From Macrostomum hystrix (taxonomy: Eukaryota > Platyhelminthes > Macrostomidae): a DNA stretch of 64,000 bases. Position numbers and translations under genes: made by a program. Shown here piece after piece: positions 12,104 through 23,773 of this stretch (its first letter is position 1; each line of letters starts with the position of its first letter). The stretch spans positions 4,538,001-4,602,000 of the forward strand of contig CATNEN010000039.1 of assembly GCA_950097015.1 (NCBI GenBank). Reading direction: 5' to 3'. Below the pieces are notes generated by a model. That model did not search any database. It was not told the DNA's origin and saw only the letters and a program-made list of their open reading frames with translations.

Positions 12104-13138
12104 CTGAGCTTGCCACAGAGCGACGAAAGCTGGCGCTTCGAGAGGCGCCTACGCTGCGAGAAGCTAAGCAGAGTATCGCGCAACACCTCACACTTCTCAG
12201 CCGGAATTCCGAGAAGGCCACGCACGGTATCGATCTTAACTCCGAGGTACACCAGACATTGAGTTGGCTCCACCAGCTTGCTCCAGTTGACGCCAAATCC
12301 GAGTTCGCGTACCAATCTGATCAGCTCGTTAAGGGCCTTCATGCACTCCTCCTTACTCTCCGCGGCAACCAGGAAGTCATCCAGGTAGACTGACACGTTG
12401 CTATGGCCACGCCGCACCATCATTCTCTTGACCATCTGGGTCAGTCGGTAGAAAATCTCGACCGAGGCGCAGCTTCCGAATGGCAGCCGTGTGTCAACGA
12501 GCCACGTCAGGTCTTGACTGCCTTTAAAACGCCATCCAATGTAAGTCGCCTTGTAACACACTAAAAGTGGGGAACGAACCTCGCGCTGGCAGACCGAGAC
12601 CGGTTTCTGGCTTGTTTGCCTTCGTCAGTCAGCCATAGCAACACGCCGTCCTCTCCCACCACTCTTAGTGTCCTTTTAACCTTGCCATTTTTATGGCGAT
12701 ACTTTTTAGTGTTATGTGAGAGTTTTGCAGCCAAGTATTTGCTTTTCTACTGTTGTCAGTAGTCTGAATTGCATCTCTCACACGCCTGATAGTCCTCCGG
12801 GTGAATAGCAACACTTCTGTAGGCCTGGGAGAGATCGAGCTTAGCCATAAACCAACCTTTTCCAATTGAGACGCGACTTCCTTGACGGACTCGAACTTTG
12901 GGCTGAGCTTTTTCGAATAGTTGTCATTAACCGAGCAGCCTATGGGCTTGCTGCAGTCGTGAATGAGGCGAACTTTCCCATTGTCTTTAGCAATGGCGCC
13001 CAGAGGGCTCACCATAGTTGGCTTCTCGGCAACCACCAGATATCTACCATTGTCGATCTCCTCTTTTATCTGCAGCTCAACAGCACGATGATAAGCATCG
13101 GTTGACATGTAATTAGCATGAAAAGTTTCCTGAAGCAC
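11990..13138 (-). pseudogene. Reverse transcriptase of the DIRS-like element, frameshifted
   Basis: The N-terminal part shows VRLIHDCSKPIGCSVND and continues in another frame near 12850 with WFMAKLDLSQAYRSVAIHP, so there is a frameshift there. The palm core resumes at about 12561 with TRLPFGSCASVEIF and the catalytic box SVYLDDFLVAAES. The stretch 12570-12770 is poorly conserved and broken by stops. Confidence 0.8.
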
Positions 13139-13321
13139 TTTCCTGAAGCAGTAATTCGAAAACCATTAGCGATGCCGTCTAAAATAAAATCGCGATCCGG
13201 ATCATCCAACAGCTCCGACTTCCACGAACAAAAAACGCAGACTCAGACTCAAACGCAGATAAAATTGATATTAGGCCGCTCACTGGACGGGTTCTCGGGA
13301 TTAAAATTGGGCCTGCCGCTA

Positions 13322-13618
13322 TTAGTTTTTTGTGGGGTGGTTGGCCTCCGGGTGGGCCTCAAAGCAGATGCGGCAGACGTGCCGGAATTTGCAACTTGAC
13401 CGGAAGCAGCCCCTGCGGTTGAAATGCAAGCAGATTTCCTCCCCGTCTGGGGTCCTGAGGCTCCTGGGGTCTATTGGCTTCTGGTTCTGAAAGCGCTGCT
13501 GCCGAGACTGCGATTTGCTGCCGGATTGGCAGGAGGTCCGGCTTTGATCAAATGCTTCGCCACAAGCTGAAAGGACTCGGCTTTCTGCTCTTGTAAGTAA
13601 TTCGCCCTCCAGCTCCAT
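13322..13618 (-). pseudogene. Gag C-terminal zinc-knuckle fragment
   Basis: The frame ends in ICLHFNRRGCFRSSC followed by KFRHVCRICFEAHPEANHP, a Cys/His pattern like the zinc-binding tail of DIRS/Ngaro Gag proteins. The N-terminal Gag is missing. The frame stops shortly before the RT frame. Confidence 0.6.
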
Positions 13619-13756
13619 TAGCTAGGACCTCTTCCTGCTCAAAACCATCCAAGAAGTCGCGAATCAGAAGAGCTTTGCGCCGGCCAGGGCACGCGGCACT
13701 CGGATTCGCCCTGTCCTGCAACAGCAGTCTTTCCAGCAGCTCACTGCGATTCTCAC

Positions 13757-14612
13757 TGGATTGGTTCCAGTCAGCTGACAGACATGAGGATGTGTTCCAG
13801 TCAACTGACAGACACGAGGATTGGTTCCAGTCAACTGACAGACATGACGATGTGTTCCAGTCAACTGACAGACATGAGGATGTTTTCCAGTCAACTGACA
13901 GACATGAGGATGTGTTCCAGTCATCTGACAGACATGAGGATTGGTTCCAGTCAACTGACAGACACGAGGATTGGTTCCAGTCAACTGACAGACATGACGA
14001 TGTGTTCCAGTCAACTGACAGACATGAGGATGTTTTCCAGTCAACTGACAGACATGAGGATGTGTTCCAGTCATCTGACAGACATGAGGATTGGTTCCAG
14101 TCAACTGACAGACACGAGGATTGGTTCCAGTCAGCTGACAGACATGAGGATTGGTTCCAGTCAACTGACAGACATGAGGATTGGTTCCAGTCAACTGACA
14201 GACACGAGGATTGGTTCCAGTCAGCTGACAGACATGAGGATTGGTTCCAGTCAACTGACAGACACGAGGATGTGTTCCAGTCAACTGACGGGCATGAGGA
14301 TGTGTTCCAGTCAGCTGACAGGCATGAGGATGTGTTCCAGTCAGCTGACAGGCATGAGGATGTGTTACAGTCAGCTGACAGACATAAGGATGTGTTCCAG
14401 TCAGCTGACAGGCATGAGGATATGTTCCAGTCAGCTGACAGGCATGAGGATGTGTTACAGTCATCTGACAGGCATGAGGATGTGTTCCAGTCAACTGACA
14501 GACATGAGGATGTGTTCCAGTCAGCTGACAGGCATGAGGATGTGTTCCAGTCAGCTGACAGACATGAGGATTGGTTCCAGTCAACTGACAGACATGAGGA
14601 TGGGTTCCAAGC
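13757..14612. repeat. Minisatellite, 30-bp unit
   Basis: About 28 copies of a unit with TTCCAGTCAACTGACAGACA followed by TGAGGATGTG, and GTCAGCTGAC variants. Since 30 is a multiple of 3 without stops, both strands give frames of about 300 codons that look like artefacts. Higher-order blocks of about 180-190 bp repeat (13.79-13.95 versus 13.97-14.10 kb). Confidence 0.95.
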
Positions 14613-14639
14613 TGTTTCGTAAGGTCAGGCAATGCTATT

Positions 14640-15060
14640 AGTCAATACGATGTTCAGCAATGCGCAGGGACTCAAATATTTTTCCTGCATTGCTGAACGG
14701 ATAAACAAACTCGTACCTATAATAAATATTTCCATCACTCAGAAAGTAAAAGTGTCCTCTTGATATCCAGTTCAATGTTCGAGTTGTCACCAGTCGCGTC
14801 CGTGTCGGAAACATGGCATGAGTCTAGAGCGATCCACTGACGAAATTCTCGCGTAGGGCATTTCCAATGAAAATAAGAAAACTAAAATTTCAAGAATCAA
14901 TTTTAAAAAAGCAAATACTTAAATAGGCAACGATCATAATGTGCTCAATGTTGCTTCATTTTCTTGTTATTTGGGTGAAGGAAACGAATGATGCCAGAAA
15001 GACTTACAGAACCATAATTTGTAAGTCCGAGGTTCTATCCACTCAAATCCTGAAAATTAA
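14640..15060. other. Gene-free spacer
   Basis: AT-rich sequence between two arrays. No gene or element seen. Confidence 0.4.
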
Positions 15061-15064
15061 CATC

Positions 15065-16150
15065 CTTTACAATTACATCCCCAACATTCACATCCCAACA
15101 TTCACATCCCCAACATTCACATCCCCAACATTTACATCCCCAACATTCACATCCCAAACATTCACATCCCCAACATTTACATTCCCAACATTCACATCTC
15201 CAGCATTCACAACCCCAACATTCACATCCCCAACATTCACATTCCCAAAACATTCACATCCCCAGCATTCACATCCTCAACATTCACATACCCAACATTC
15301 ACATCCTCAACATTCACATCCCAAACATTCACATCCCCAACATTCACATTCCCAACATTCACATCCCCAACATTCACATTCCCAGCATTCACATACCCAA
15401 CATTCACATCCTCAACATTCACATTCCCAACATTCACATACCCAACATTCACATCCTCAACATTCACATCCCAAACATTCACATACCCAACATTCACATC
15501 CTCAACATTCACATCCCAAACATTCACATCCCCAACATTCACATTCCCAACATTCACATCCCCAACATTCACATTCCCAGCATTCACATACCCAACATTC
15601 ACATCCTCAACATTCACATTCCCAACATTCACATACCCAACATTCACATCCCCAACATTCACATCCCCAACATTCACATTCCCAACATTCACATACCCAA
15701 CATTCACATCCTCAACATTCACATCCCAAACATTCACATCCCCAACATTTACATTCCCAACATTCACATCTCCAGCATTCACAACCCCAACATTCACATC
15801 CCCAACATTCACATTCCCAAAACATTCACATCCCCAGCATTCACATCCTCAACATTCACATTCCCAACATTCACATCCCCAAAATTCACATCCCCAACAT
15901 TCACATCCTCAACATTCACTTCCCCAACATTTACATCCCCAACATTCCCATCCCCAAGATTCACATCCTCAACATTCACATCCCCAGCATTCACATTCCA
16001 AACATTCACATCCTCATCATTTACATTCCCAACATTCACATCCCCAACATTCACATCTCCAGCATTCACATCCTCATCATTTACATTCCCAACATTCACA
16101 TCCCCAACATTCACATCCCCAACATTCACATCCCCAACATTCACGACCCC
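15065..16150. repeat. Minisatellite, 15-bp unit
   Basis: About 72 copies of ACATTCACATCCCCA with many C/T variants. The 15-bp period gives an uninterrupted His/Gln/Ser/Pro frame on the plus strand and a Val/Asn/Gly/Asp frame on the minus strand. I do not regard these as genes. Confidence 0.95.
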
Positions 16151-16737
16151 AATCTTTTTATATCAATTCAAAACACCCTGGAATCCCAACAGTCGCGCAA
16201 ATGTTCAAATTCTTCAAAATACTGAACTATAGCAATACCTGCCTTTGCAATCGAATTTTCAATTGCAATGAGTTGATTGAATCTTTGAAGCAAATTTCGT
16301 TCAGGACTGCAATATTCGTGCCAATTATCGGAATTCTCCTTGGCGACGCCCTTCCGATCGAATTGTGCAGGTGTCAAAACACTTTGAAGTGGCTCGAAAA
16401 CTTCCGCTGAAACTATTTCGCAGATTTTCCAAAATCACGCCGTTTGCTTGGCAACAATTGGCAAGAATGCCGCGCCTATGTTTTGTCACTGTGCGTTTTG
16501 CTATTTCGCTAAACGTTTTAAAATTGTGTGAAAAGCTTAAGAAAAGCGAATGCGAAAAAATGTAAAGTGCTTTAAGTTTTAGCAACAAACTATTGTTCTG
16601 ATTCCTCAGTGCCAGGTGTGAATAATCTTTTTTTGCCCATGTTAAATTGGGAGTATTAGTTGAACGGGATTTCCGTACCAAATTATCAAGTTGTCTCGAG
16701 ATACTGCTAAATCATGAACTGAACAGATACTGTACAC

Positions 16738-16930
16738 TGGCACACACTCACACAGGTGTGTACATCTGCCCTGCCTTTCTCATCTTTAGGCAGTGTACAC
16801 TCTCACTGTGCCTTAGATGTTGGCCTTCAAAGGGCGAAAGTTGCACGACAAGCCTCCAAGCCTTCTCTCCCCCCGGCGGAATCGAGCTCAGGGACCTTGT
16901 TGCGAGAGGCAAAGGCGTGGCGACCACGCC
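16738..16930 (-). mobile_element. tRNA-derived SINE, copy 2
   Basis: Read on the minus strand it has CTCTCGCAACAAGGTCCCTG, GAGCTCGATTCC (B box), GGAGAGAAGGCTTGGAGGC and the tail GTGTACACTGCC, matching the copy at 753-985. Its 5' head runs into the 16.93-17.34 kb array. Confidence 0.75.
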
Positions 16931-17335
16931 TGGTAGTGGCGCCCCTGGTTGTGGCGCCCCCTGGTAGTGGCGTCCCTCCCTGGTAGTGGCGCTGCCTGGT
17001 AGTGGCGCCCCTGGTTGTGGCGCCCCCTGGTAGTGGCGCCCCTGGTTGTGGCGCCCCCTGGTAGTGGCGTCCCTCCCTGGTTGTGGCGCCCCTGGTTGTG
17101 GCGCTGCCTGGTAGTGGCGCCCCTGGTTGTGGCGCCCCCTGGTAGTGGCGTCCCTCCCTGGTTGTGGCGCCCCCTGGTAGTGGCGCTGCCTGGTAGTGGC
17201 GCCCCTGGTTGTGGCGCTGCCTGGTTGTGGCGCCCCCTGGTTGTGGCGCTGCCTGGTTGTGGCGCCCCCTGGTTGTGGCGCCCCCTGGTTGTGGCGCCCC
17301 CTGGTTGTGGCGCTGCCTGGTTGTGGCGCCCCCAG
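16925..17335. repeat. Short tandem array, about 15-17-bp GC-rich unit
   Basis: About 25 irregular copies of CCTGGTTGTGGCGCCCC and close variants (TAGTGG, GCTGCC). It abuts the 5' head of the SINE at 16738-16930. Confidence 0.9.
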
Positions 17336-17339
17336 AGGC

Positions 17340-18080
17340 GCGGCTCCCTTAGAAAAATTCCTTGCTACACGAATGATGTACACAGCCTTTGAAATTGTCC
17401 CGCAATAGTTGTGGCTGCAGCACTGGCTGTGCATCTGATCAAACTTGGGTACACAATCTGTCTGTCTGTTTATTCAGTACCAAAACACTCGTGCTCATAC
17501 TTGTGCAGCATTTGTTGTGGAGAATTAGGCTTATTTTCTGCTTGAGCAACAAGCAAGAGAAGAAGAATAACTCTTTCTGCTTTTTCACACCTGCATATAT
17601 CGTTGAGGTCTCGCAAGAGGTCAGTCAGTCAGTCAGTCAGCATGTACAGGCCAGGCCTTGAGGTGAAAATTGTCTTGGTGGGAATCATTGCTTTTTTACC
17701 CTGATTTAGTGTGAAGTTGGCAGACTTTGCCCCTAGGCGAAATTGTGACACATCCCATTTCACCTCAGCTGTACATAGCAATTATCTGACATCTGCATGC
17801 ACTGCTCAATCCATTTTTAGCAGCCTCATTTTCAGATCACTATAAAACGATAGAAGACGTTTTCGTCACGTTTCACGTCCCGATTTATGACAGCAAACTG
17901 ACCTTCAGATCACATCCGATTTCAAAACTAATGCGGCGATTAGGAACTAGCCATTTATCCATTCAGGTGCAACACCTCAATCGAAAGAACTTAACCTTGT
18001 TAGCCATTTGACCAGCATATTTATGATTCCATTTAACAAGCCCAAATGACCCTTCGCACGAAATTTATCAAAATGAACCA
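17340..18080. other. Mostly unique sequence
   Basis: A (CAGT)n-like run at about 17617-17640. No supported gene apart from the weak candidate exon noted at 17960-19093. Confidence 0.4.
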
Positions 18081-19093
18081 ATATTTAAAATACCACAATG
18101 ATCTCATAGCAATAGCCACAATGACCCATTCTTGAAGTAACTCAATGATCTCATAGCAATAGCCACAATGACCCATTCTTGAAGTAACTCAATGATCTCA
18201 TAGCAATAGCCACAATGACCCATTCTTGAAGTAACTCAATGATCTCATAACAATAGCCACAATGACACATTATTGAAGTAACTCAATGATCTCATAGCAA
18301 TAGCCACAATGACCCATTCTTGAAGTAGTTCAATGATCTCATAGCAATAGCCACAATGACCCATTCTTGAAGTAATTCAATGATCTCATAGCAATAGCCA
18401 CAATGACCCATTATTGAAGTAATTCAATGATCTCATAGCAATAGCCACAATGACCCATTCTTGAAGTAATTCAATGATCTCATAGCAATAGCCACAATGA
18501 CCCATTATTGAAGTAATTCAATGATCTCATAGCAATAGCCACAATGACCCATTCTTGAAGTAACTCAATGATCTCATAACAATAGCCACAATGACACATT
18601 ATTGAAGTAACTCAATGATCTCATAGCAATAGCCACAATGACCCATTCTTGAAGTAATTCAATGATCTCATAGCAATAGCCACAATGACCCATTCTTGAA
18701 GTAATTCAATGATCTCATAGCAATAGCCACAATGACCCATTCTTGAAGTAATTCAATGATCTCATAGCAATAGCCACAATGATCCATTCTTGAAGTAACT
18801 CAATGATCTCATAGCAATAGCCACAATGACCCATTCTTGAAGTAACTCAATGATCTCATAGCAATAGCCACAATGACCCATTCTTGAAGTAACTCAATGA
18901 TCTCATAGCAACAGCCACAATGACCCATTTTTGAAGTAATTCAATGATCTCATAGCAATAGCCACAATGACCCATTTTTGAAACACCACAAATACTATAC
19001 CTAACCGTGTGATGGGCTCAACCTCACCTTCCATATTGATAAGTCCAATTGATCGAATCATGAAAAAAATGTTGTTAATAAGAAAGCAAATGA
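17960..19093 (-). CDS. Candidate small gene or orphan exons downstream of the T-box gene
   Basis: A 3' splice site (TGTTTTCAG) precedes 19093. The piece 19093-19028 ends at GAAG|GTGAGG and contains an ATG (MIRSIGLINME). The intron would hold the 47-bp array. A possible next exon near 18050 continues in phase with SFGLVKWNHKYAGQMANK, then a possible donor or a stop about 10 codons later. The first acceptor lies only about 55 bp beyond the T-box poly(A) signal on the same strand. I do not recognise the protein. Support is the matching phase and the array-filled intron pattern only. Confidence 0.22.
18085..18985. repeat. Minisatellite, 47-bp unit
   Basis: About 19 copies, each with CAATGATCTCATAGCAATAG and CCACAATGACCCATTCTTGA. 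Very homogeneous, with a two-unit variant (ATAACAATAG...GACACATTATTG) repeated about 360 bp apart. Confidence 0.95.
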
Positions 19094-19146
19094 CTGAAAA
19101 CATTTAAAGTTAGAATGTACAATTTCATATCAGATTCATAACAAGC

Positions 19147-19152
19147 TTTATT
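19147..19152 (-). terminator. Poly(A) signal AATAAA of the T-box gene
   Basis: AATAAA on the minus strand, about 200 nt beyond the T-box stop codon at 19349. Confidence 0.55.
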
Positions 19153-19348
19153 AGTGTGTAAATACGCTACAATGTGATATCAATACACACATTATATGCA
19201 CTAAATTCACGACACAAACGAAAAAGTAATTTCCGATAGTATTATACTACTATAAGTAGAAAAAGCACATATCAGTGAATAGCTGCAGTGGAGCTAAAAA
19301 GCAGGAATTATCAATGGGTTTCTAAAGGTGCATATTAGTTCAAGCGAC

Positions 19349-22300
19349 TTAAAACTTTCTCTGATCCAGGTGTGGCTGCCAGTGATAATAAGCCGGTGCG
19401 TAGGACATCATGCCAGGCTGGTTGCCATAGTAACCCTGCCATAATGCGTCTGTCGTGGCCTCGCGTTTCATCACCACGGCCAGAAGCGAACCACTCTCGC
19501 CGGCCTCTCGATGGGTCGCGTCCTTTTCAGCGGCGCCTTCGTTGGCGGCTGAGGCTGCGGCAGCAACGGCGGCTGCGGCAGCGGCTGCCACCACGGCGCT
19601 GTGACTGATCTTCTTTGAGCCTCTGTAAAACAGGAATAGGTGTGAATTGCTAAGAAACAATAGTAAAACTCCTAGAAACAGGAATTACCATTAAAGAAAA
19701 TAAATATATGTCTAAGTAAAACTAGAGAACTTCTTAGAGACCAGGGTCAATTTCTTAGAAACAACAATAGATTTGCTAGAAACAAGACAAAAAATGTTGG
19801 AAAAAATCTTAGATATAAAAATAAAAACTTTTTCATAGAAGCCAAATAATTTTTTCGCATATAAAAAATAAATTTCTTTGAAACAGGAGTCGAACAAAGG
19901 TAGATTTTTTACAAAGAAAACCGAATCCTTTAAAATTAACGTTGTTTCCTAAGAAACAAGAGTCAATTTCTTAGAAACAGGAGTCCAATTTCAAAGAAAC
20001 AAAAGTCGATTTTTATAGAAAAAAAGCCAATCTCTTAGAGACAAAAGTTTTTCTTTGAAAAATGAGTCGATTTTATAACAAACAAAAGTTCATTTCTTAA
20101 AAACAAAAGTTTTTTTTAGAAAAATAGTACATTTATTTGTAAGGAAAGTCGATTTCTTAGAACCAGATATCGATGTCTCGGAAACAAGAGTAGATATCTT
20201 AGAATCACGGGGAGATTTCCTAGAAAAAATATTTCAATTCTTACAAACAAGAGTCAATTTCTTAGAAACAAGACTCGATTCCATTGAAACAGGGAGAAAT
20301 TTCTAGAAAAAATACATTATTTCTTTGAACAAGAGTACATTTCTTAGAAACACTTGTCGATTGCTAGAACATAAAATCGCTCACCTCTTGCCGGTGACCC
20401 GGAAACCTTTTGCGAATGGGTTGCAGTCGATTTTAAGCTGGGTGATGCGCTGGTTCTGGTAGGCTGTCACCGCAATGAACTCGGCTAAAGGAAAGTCGAA
20501 ACTGCCGTATGCCACAAAGCGAGAGGGCAGCCAGCGAGACTCCTCGATCTCGGCCACGTAGAGCCGCGGCCGGTACTTGTGCATGCTGTTCAGGATGATC
20601 TGGACAAGTGGGATTCGGGTATGGAGAGTGATGTCAGTCGTTTAATAATATTGATTTCACAATCAATTATAAGTTTCTCTTGAATCTAAATAGTTCATTG
20701 TGGCATCTGGGAATTTCGTGCTGGGATACAAGCGTCTTGAAGTGGGTTCTGAGGATTATTTTGCTGTGGGATATACGCAAGGATTGTATTGTTGAATCTC
20801 TTAAATTTAGAGTGAGGTCTGAGGATTAAAAATTTGGATGTAAGGATTTTAAATTAGGATTTGCGGTTTTTTTTGGAAACTTTGGATTTTAAAATGGGAT
20901 TTGAGGGTTTCTAACTGCTGTGGGATCTTACGACTTAACGGTGGGATCTGAGTATTCATCAGTGGGATCTGGGGATTCATCAGTGGGATCTGAGGATTCA
21001 TCAGTGGGATCTGAGGATTCATCAGTGGGATCTGAGGATTCATCAGTGGGATCTGGGGATTCATCAGTGGGATCTGAGGATTATTCAGTGGGATCTGAGG
21101 ATTATTCAGTGGGATCTGAGGATTTTTCAGTGGGATCTGAGGATTATTCGGTGGGATCTGAGGATTTTTCAGTGGGATCTGAGGATTATTCGGTGGGATC
21201 TGAGGATTTTTCAGTGGGATCTGAGGATTTTTCAGTGGGATCTGAAGATTTTTCAGTGGGATCTGAAAATTTTTCAGTGGGATCTGAGGATTATTCGGTG
21301 GGATCTGAGGATTATTCAGTGGGATCTGAGGATTTTTCAGTGGGATCTGAGTATCAAAATGTGATAGCGTCTCTCACGTGGCCATGCGGGTCCATGTTGT
21401 TGTTTGTCAACTTCATCCTGAGAAAGCTGACGGGCTGCTTGAGCCAGTGCGCGCCGGTGGCTGGCGAGTCGGGGTGCATGAAGCAACGATGAGCTGGCGC
21501 CGGCTCGCCCTTGCCGACCACCTGCCAGTGGCTGCTCTGGAACTTCCAGCGGCAGTCGGCCACGGGCTCCATTGTGAGGTACACGCAGTAACGCTTCTCC
21601 GCCTCCAAGCCCGACAGGCGCAGCTTCAACGAAGGGAACATCCGCCTGCCGGACTTTGTGATGATCATCTCGGTGCCGACAGAGGCGAAGGCCTCCCAGA
21701 GCCGGCGATCATCTATCTCGGCGGTCACCTGAGGGCCAAGGCGGCGAAGAGGCGGCGGCGGAGGCGGCTGCAGCTGAGGCGATGGCGACTGGTGCAGCCA
21801 GGTGTTCTGCTGCTGCTGCTGATGGAGCAGTTGCGGATGCTGGAAGTGCGCGTGTTGCAGAGGCTGCATCTCCTGTGACTGGCTGTGCTGCGAGTAGGGA
21901 AACGGATGCGGAGGCTGCGGCGAGGACTCGTCGTCTGGACAGGCTGGAGGCTCTGAAAATGCAATGGGGATCAGGTAAAATATTATACTCCTGTGAAGTT
22001 CTGGCAAGGGGGATTTCATATTCTTAGAATTCACAGCCTGTGTGCAAAAGAGGCAAAATACTGCTGTGTTAGTCGGTTCTCAGTCGCGTTCCCATAATCG
22101 ATGTAATTCAGCAGCAGCAGCAGCAGGGGCAGCAGTAAATAAGAAATTATCGCATACATAATTGTTATTTGGCAGGAAAATTTCATAGCCGCCATAAACA
22201 ACGAATTCAAATTTCAAAGCCTGAATTTGAGATGCCTCTAGAAATTGAATTACAGAGATGGGGTCTAATGCGCACGGGGATAATTGACCGAAAGGGGCCC

Positions 22301-23773
22301 TAAATTACCGTGCCGAGTATATCCATGCTAAATAAGTAAACAAATCATAAGGGAATGTCAATGGGATTGGGATATTTGCCTTACAAAAAAGCTGGCCATC
22401 AATTATGCGCGAACCCTTAATTCCCTCTCCTGTGAGGGCTCTAAAATTCACATTTTTACCTATACTAAATATGAAACTAAGCTCAAAGGGAAAGACAAAC
22501 AAGTTGCTTTTCGACTTCAGCTCTCTCCAGTGGGATGGTCTCTCCAGTGGTGAGATCCTAATCCCATATCTCACCGGTTAAATTTAAATTTCACTAGACT
22601 TTGCTGGTTTGAAAAGAAACTGTGTTTTTGCATTTCAGCAGGAACAGAAAGAAGCTTTAGTTATAATATAATTAAAAATTATAAGGGCTGTCTAACAGTG
22701 GCTGTCTTCACCGTGCTTTCTTATTTAAATGTTTTTGGCGAAAAGGATGATTTAAACAAATAAACTTTCAACACGCTCACCAAGAAATAAGATCAGTAAG
22801 ATTTGAATAGATAAGGAACCCACAACAAGCCCAGACCTTGAGGCCGTGAGGGTCGTAAAGTCCGTAAACAAAAAGCGGCCTGCCCAGCCTTGACTGCTGG
22901 GTGTGTTGTGTTGGATGTTTTTTGTAAGGAAGAAACTGTTCTATCTAAAGAGCGATGTACACAACCAGTAGGCGAGACCTCCTTGTCCGCCCATGTACAG
23001 TCAGGGGGGGAACGGACTTAAAATCCAAAACGAGTCTGCGGGAGAGGGCACCACACCCCAACCCCAAACCCCACACAGCCAAATAAATTTAATTGGATTA
23101 AAGAATGAAATCATCAGACAGCCGACAAGACTGTCTGAAGCATCGTCTGGTGCTTCCCACTTTATAGCTTAGCCTGATTATTAAAATAACCGGCCATGGA
23201 TTCATGATAAGAATAGAATTAAGCGAATATGTTTTTAACTCGTTACAAGACACATTATGCTATCCTATGTTGTATGTAAGCTCTGTCTTAGAATTGATGT
23301 ATTGTATTTGTAATGTCATGAATTGTTTGTATTTATTTCAGTAAACATCGTGAGGTCATGTGGGTTTTTTTTAAACATTTGGTACCTAACCCGTCTTTTG
23401 TTTACCAATTTTAGTTAAGTGCCTAAAAACTTATTTTATAAAGAGGTTCGAATACCTACTTAAACAAGCTTAAATTAGACTGGCCGCAATGGATAGCTTA
23501 ATGAACAGTTAATGATTGAAAGTCATTTAGTATTCCTCTCTCCTCAGGATCATGCTTACCTTGAAATCCAAAGCCACTGGCGTTAGCAGCAGAAGCTGTG
23601 ACGTCACCATAGTGATAGTCTGTCGTGTAGGCCGCAGCTGCGGCGGCCGCCATGGCCAAGTTGCCTGGCATATCGTTGGGGCTCGCGACGCCAGCACCAT
23701 TGCCGAAGCTCTGAGCGCTCTGAGCATGGCCCAGGCGGGCATTCCAGCTGCCGGGATCGCAGACTCCGTACAT
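19349..23773 (-). CDS. T-box transcription factor, subfamily unresolved
   Basis: Exons in gene order: 23773-23560, 21952-21378, 20599-20385, 19622-19349, all GT-AG. The sum is 1278 nt, 425 aa, closing in frame. The T-box DNA-binding domain covers about residues 147-335, with [77 protein letters not shown] and NPFAKGF. Before it is an Ala-, then Gln/His/Pro-rich region; after it only about 90 residues with an Ala run. By eye the domain shares most with the Tbx4/5-Tbx2/3 group but is divergent ([14 protein letters not shown]). The start is uncertain. An in-frame acceptor lies just upstream of the chosen ATG, and a possible 5' coding exon starts at ATG 24120. Such proteins are nuclear regulators of patterning. 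Confidence 0.85.
19630..20370. repeat. Degenerate about 28-32-bp tandem repeat, T-box last intron
   Basis: Loose, strongly diverged copies of AATTTCTTAGAAACAAGAGTC across the intron. Much older-looking than the other arrays. Confidence 0.6.
20935..21352. repeat. Minisatellite, 21-bp unit, T-box intron 2
   Basis: About 20 copies of GTGGGATCTGAGGATTCATC(A), with ATTATTCA and ATTTTTCA variants in runs. It stops about 25 bp from the donor at 21377. Confidence 0.95.
21953..23559 (-). other. T-box intron 1
   Basis: Unique AT-rich sequence with a short CAG run near 22110-22125 and a GC-rich patch at 22840-23070 that I cannot classify. No minisatellite. Confidence 0.5.

Larger units (their letters stand above)
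9991..13620 (-). mobile_element. Decayed DIRS/Ngaro-like tyrosine-recombinase retroelement
   Basis: Read on the minus strand the order is Gag zinc-knuckle remnant (13618-13322), reverse transcriptase (13138 to about 12000), RNase H (12103 to about 11700), tyrosine recombinase (11355-10465), then a 3' non-coding part. Two identical 60-bp direct repeats (10359-10418 and 9991-10050) follow the recombinase, separated by about 310 bp. That is the B1-A2-B2 arrangement of split-direct-repeat elements. I saw no A1 partner at the 5' end, where the 13.76-kb array begins, so the 5' end may be lost. Several frameshifts make the copy non-functional. Confidence 0.8.

Noticed and set aside
13757-14612. Tandem arrays as CRISPR arrays
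   Set aside because: No unique spacers, whole units are repeated, and the genome is clearly eukaryotic with spliced genes.
13664-14632. About 320-codon frames on both strands
   Set aside because: Pure 30-bp repeat with period 10 codons on both strands; no start context and no non-repeat domain.
14939-16225. 428-codon His-rich frame and Val/Asn/Gly minus-strand frames
   Set aside because: Artefacts of the 15-bp array.
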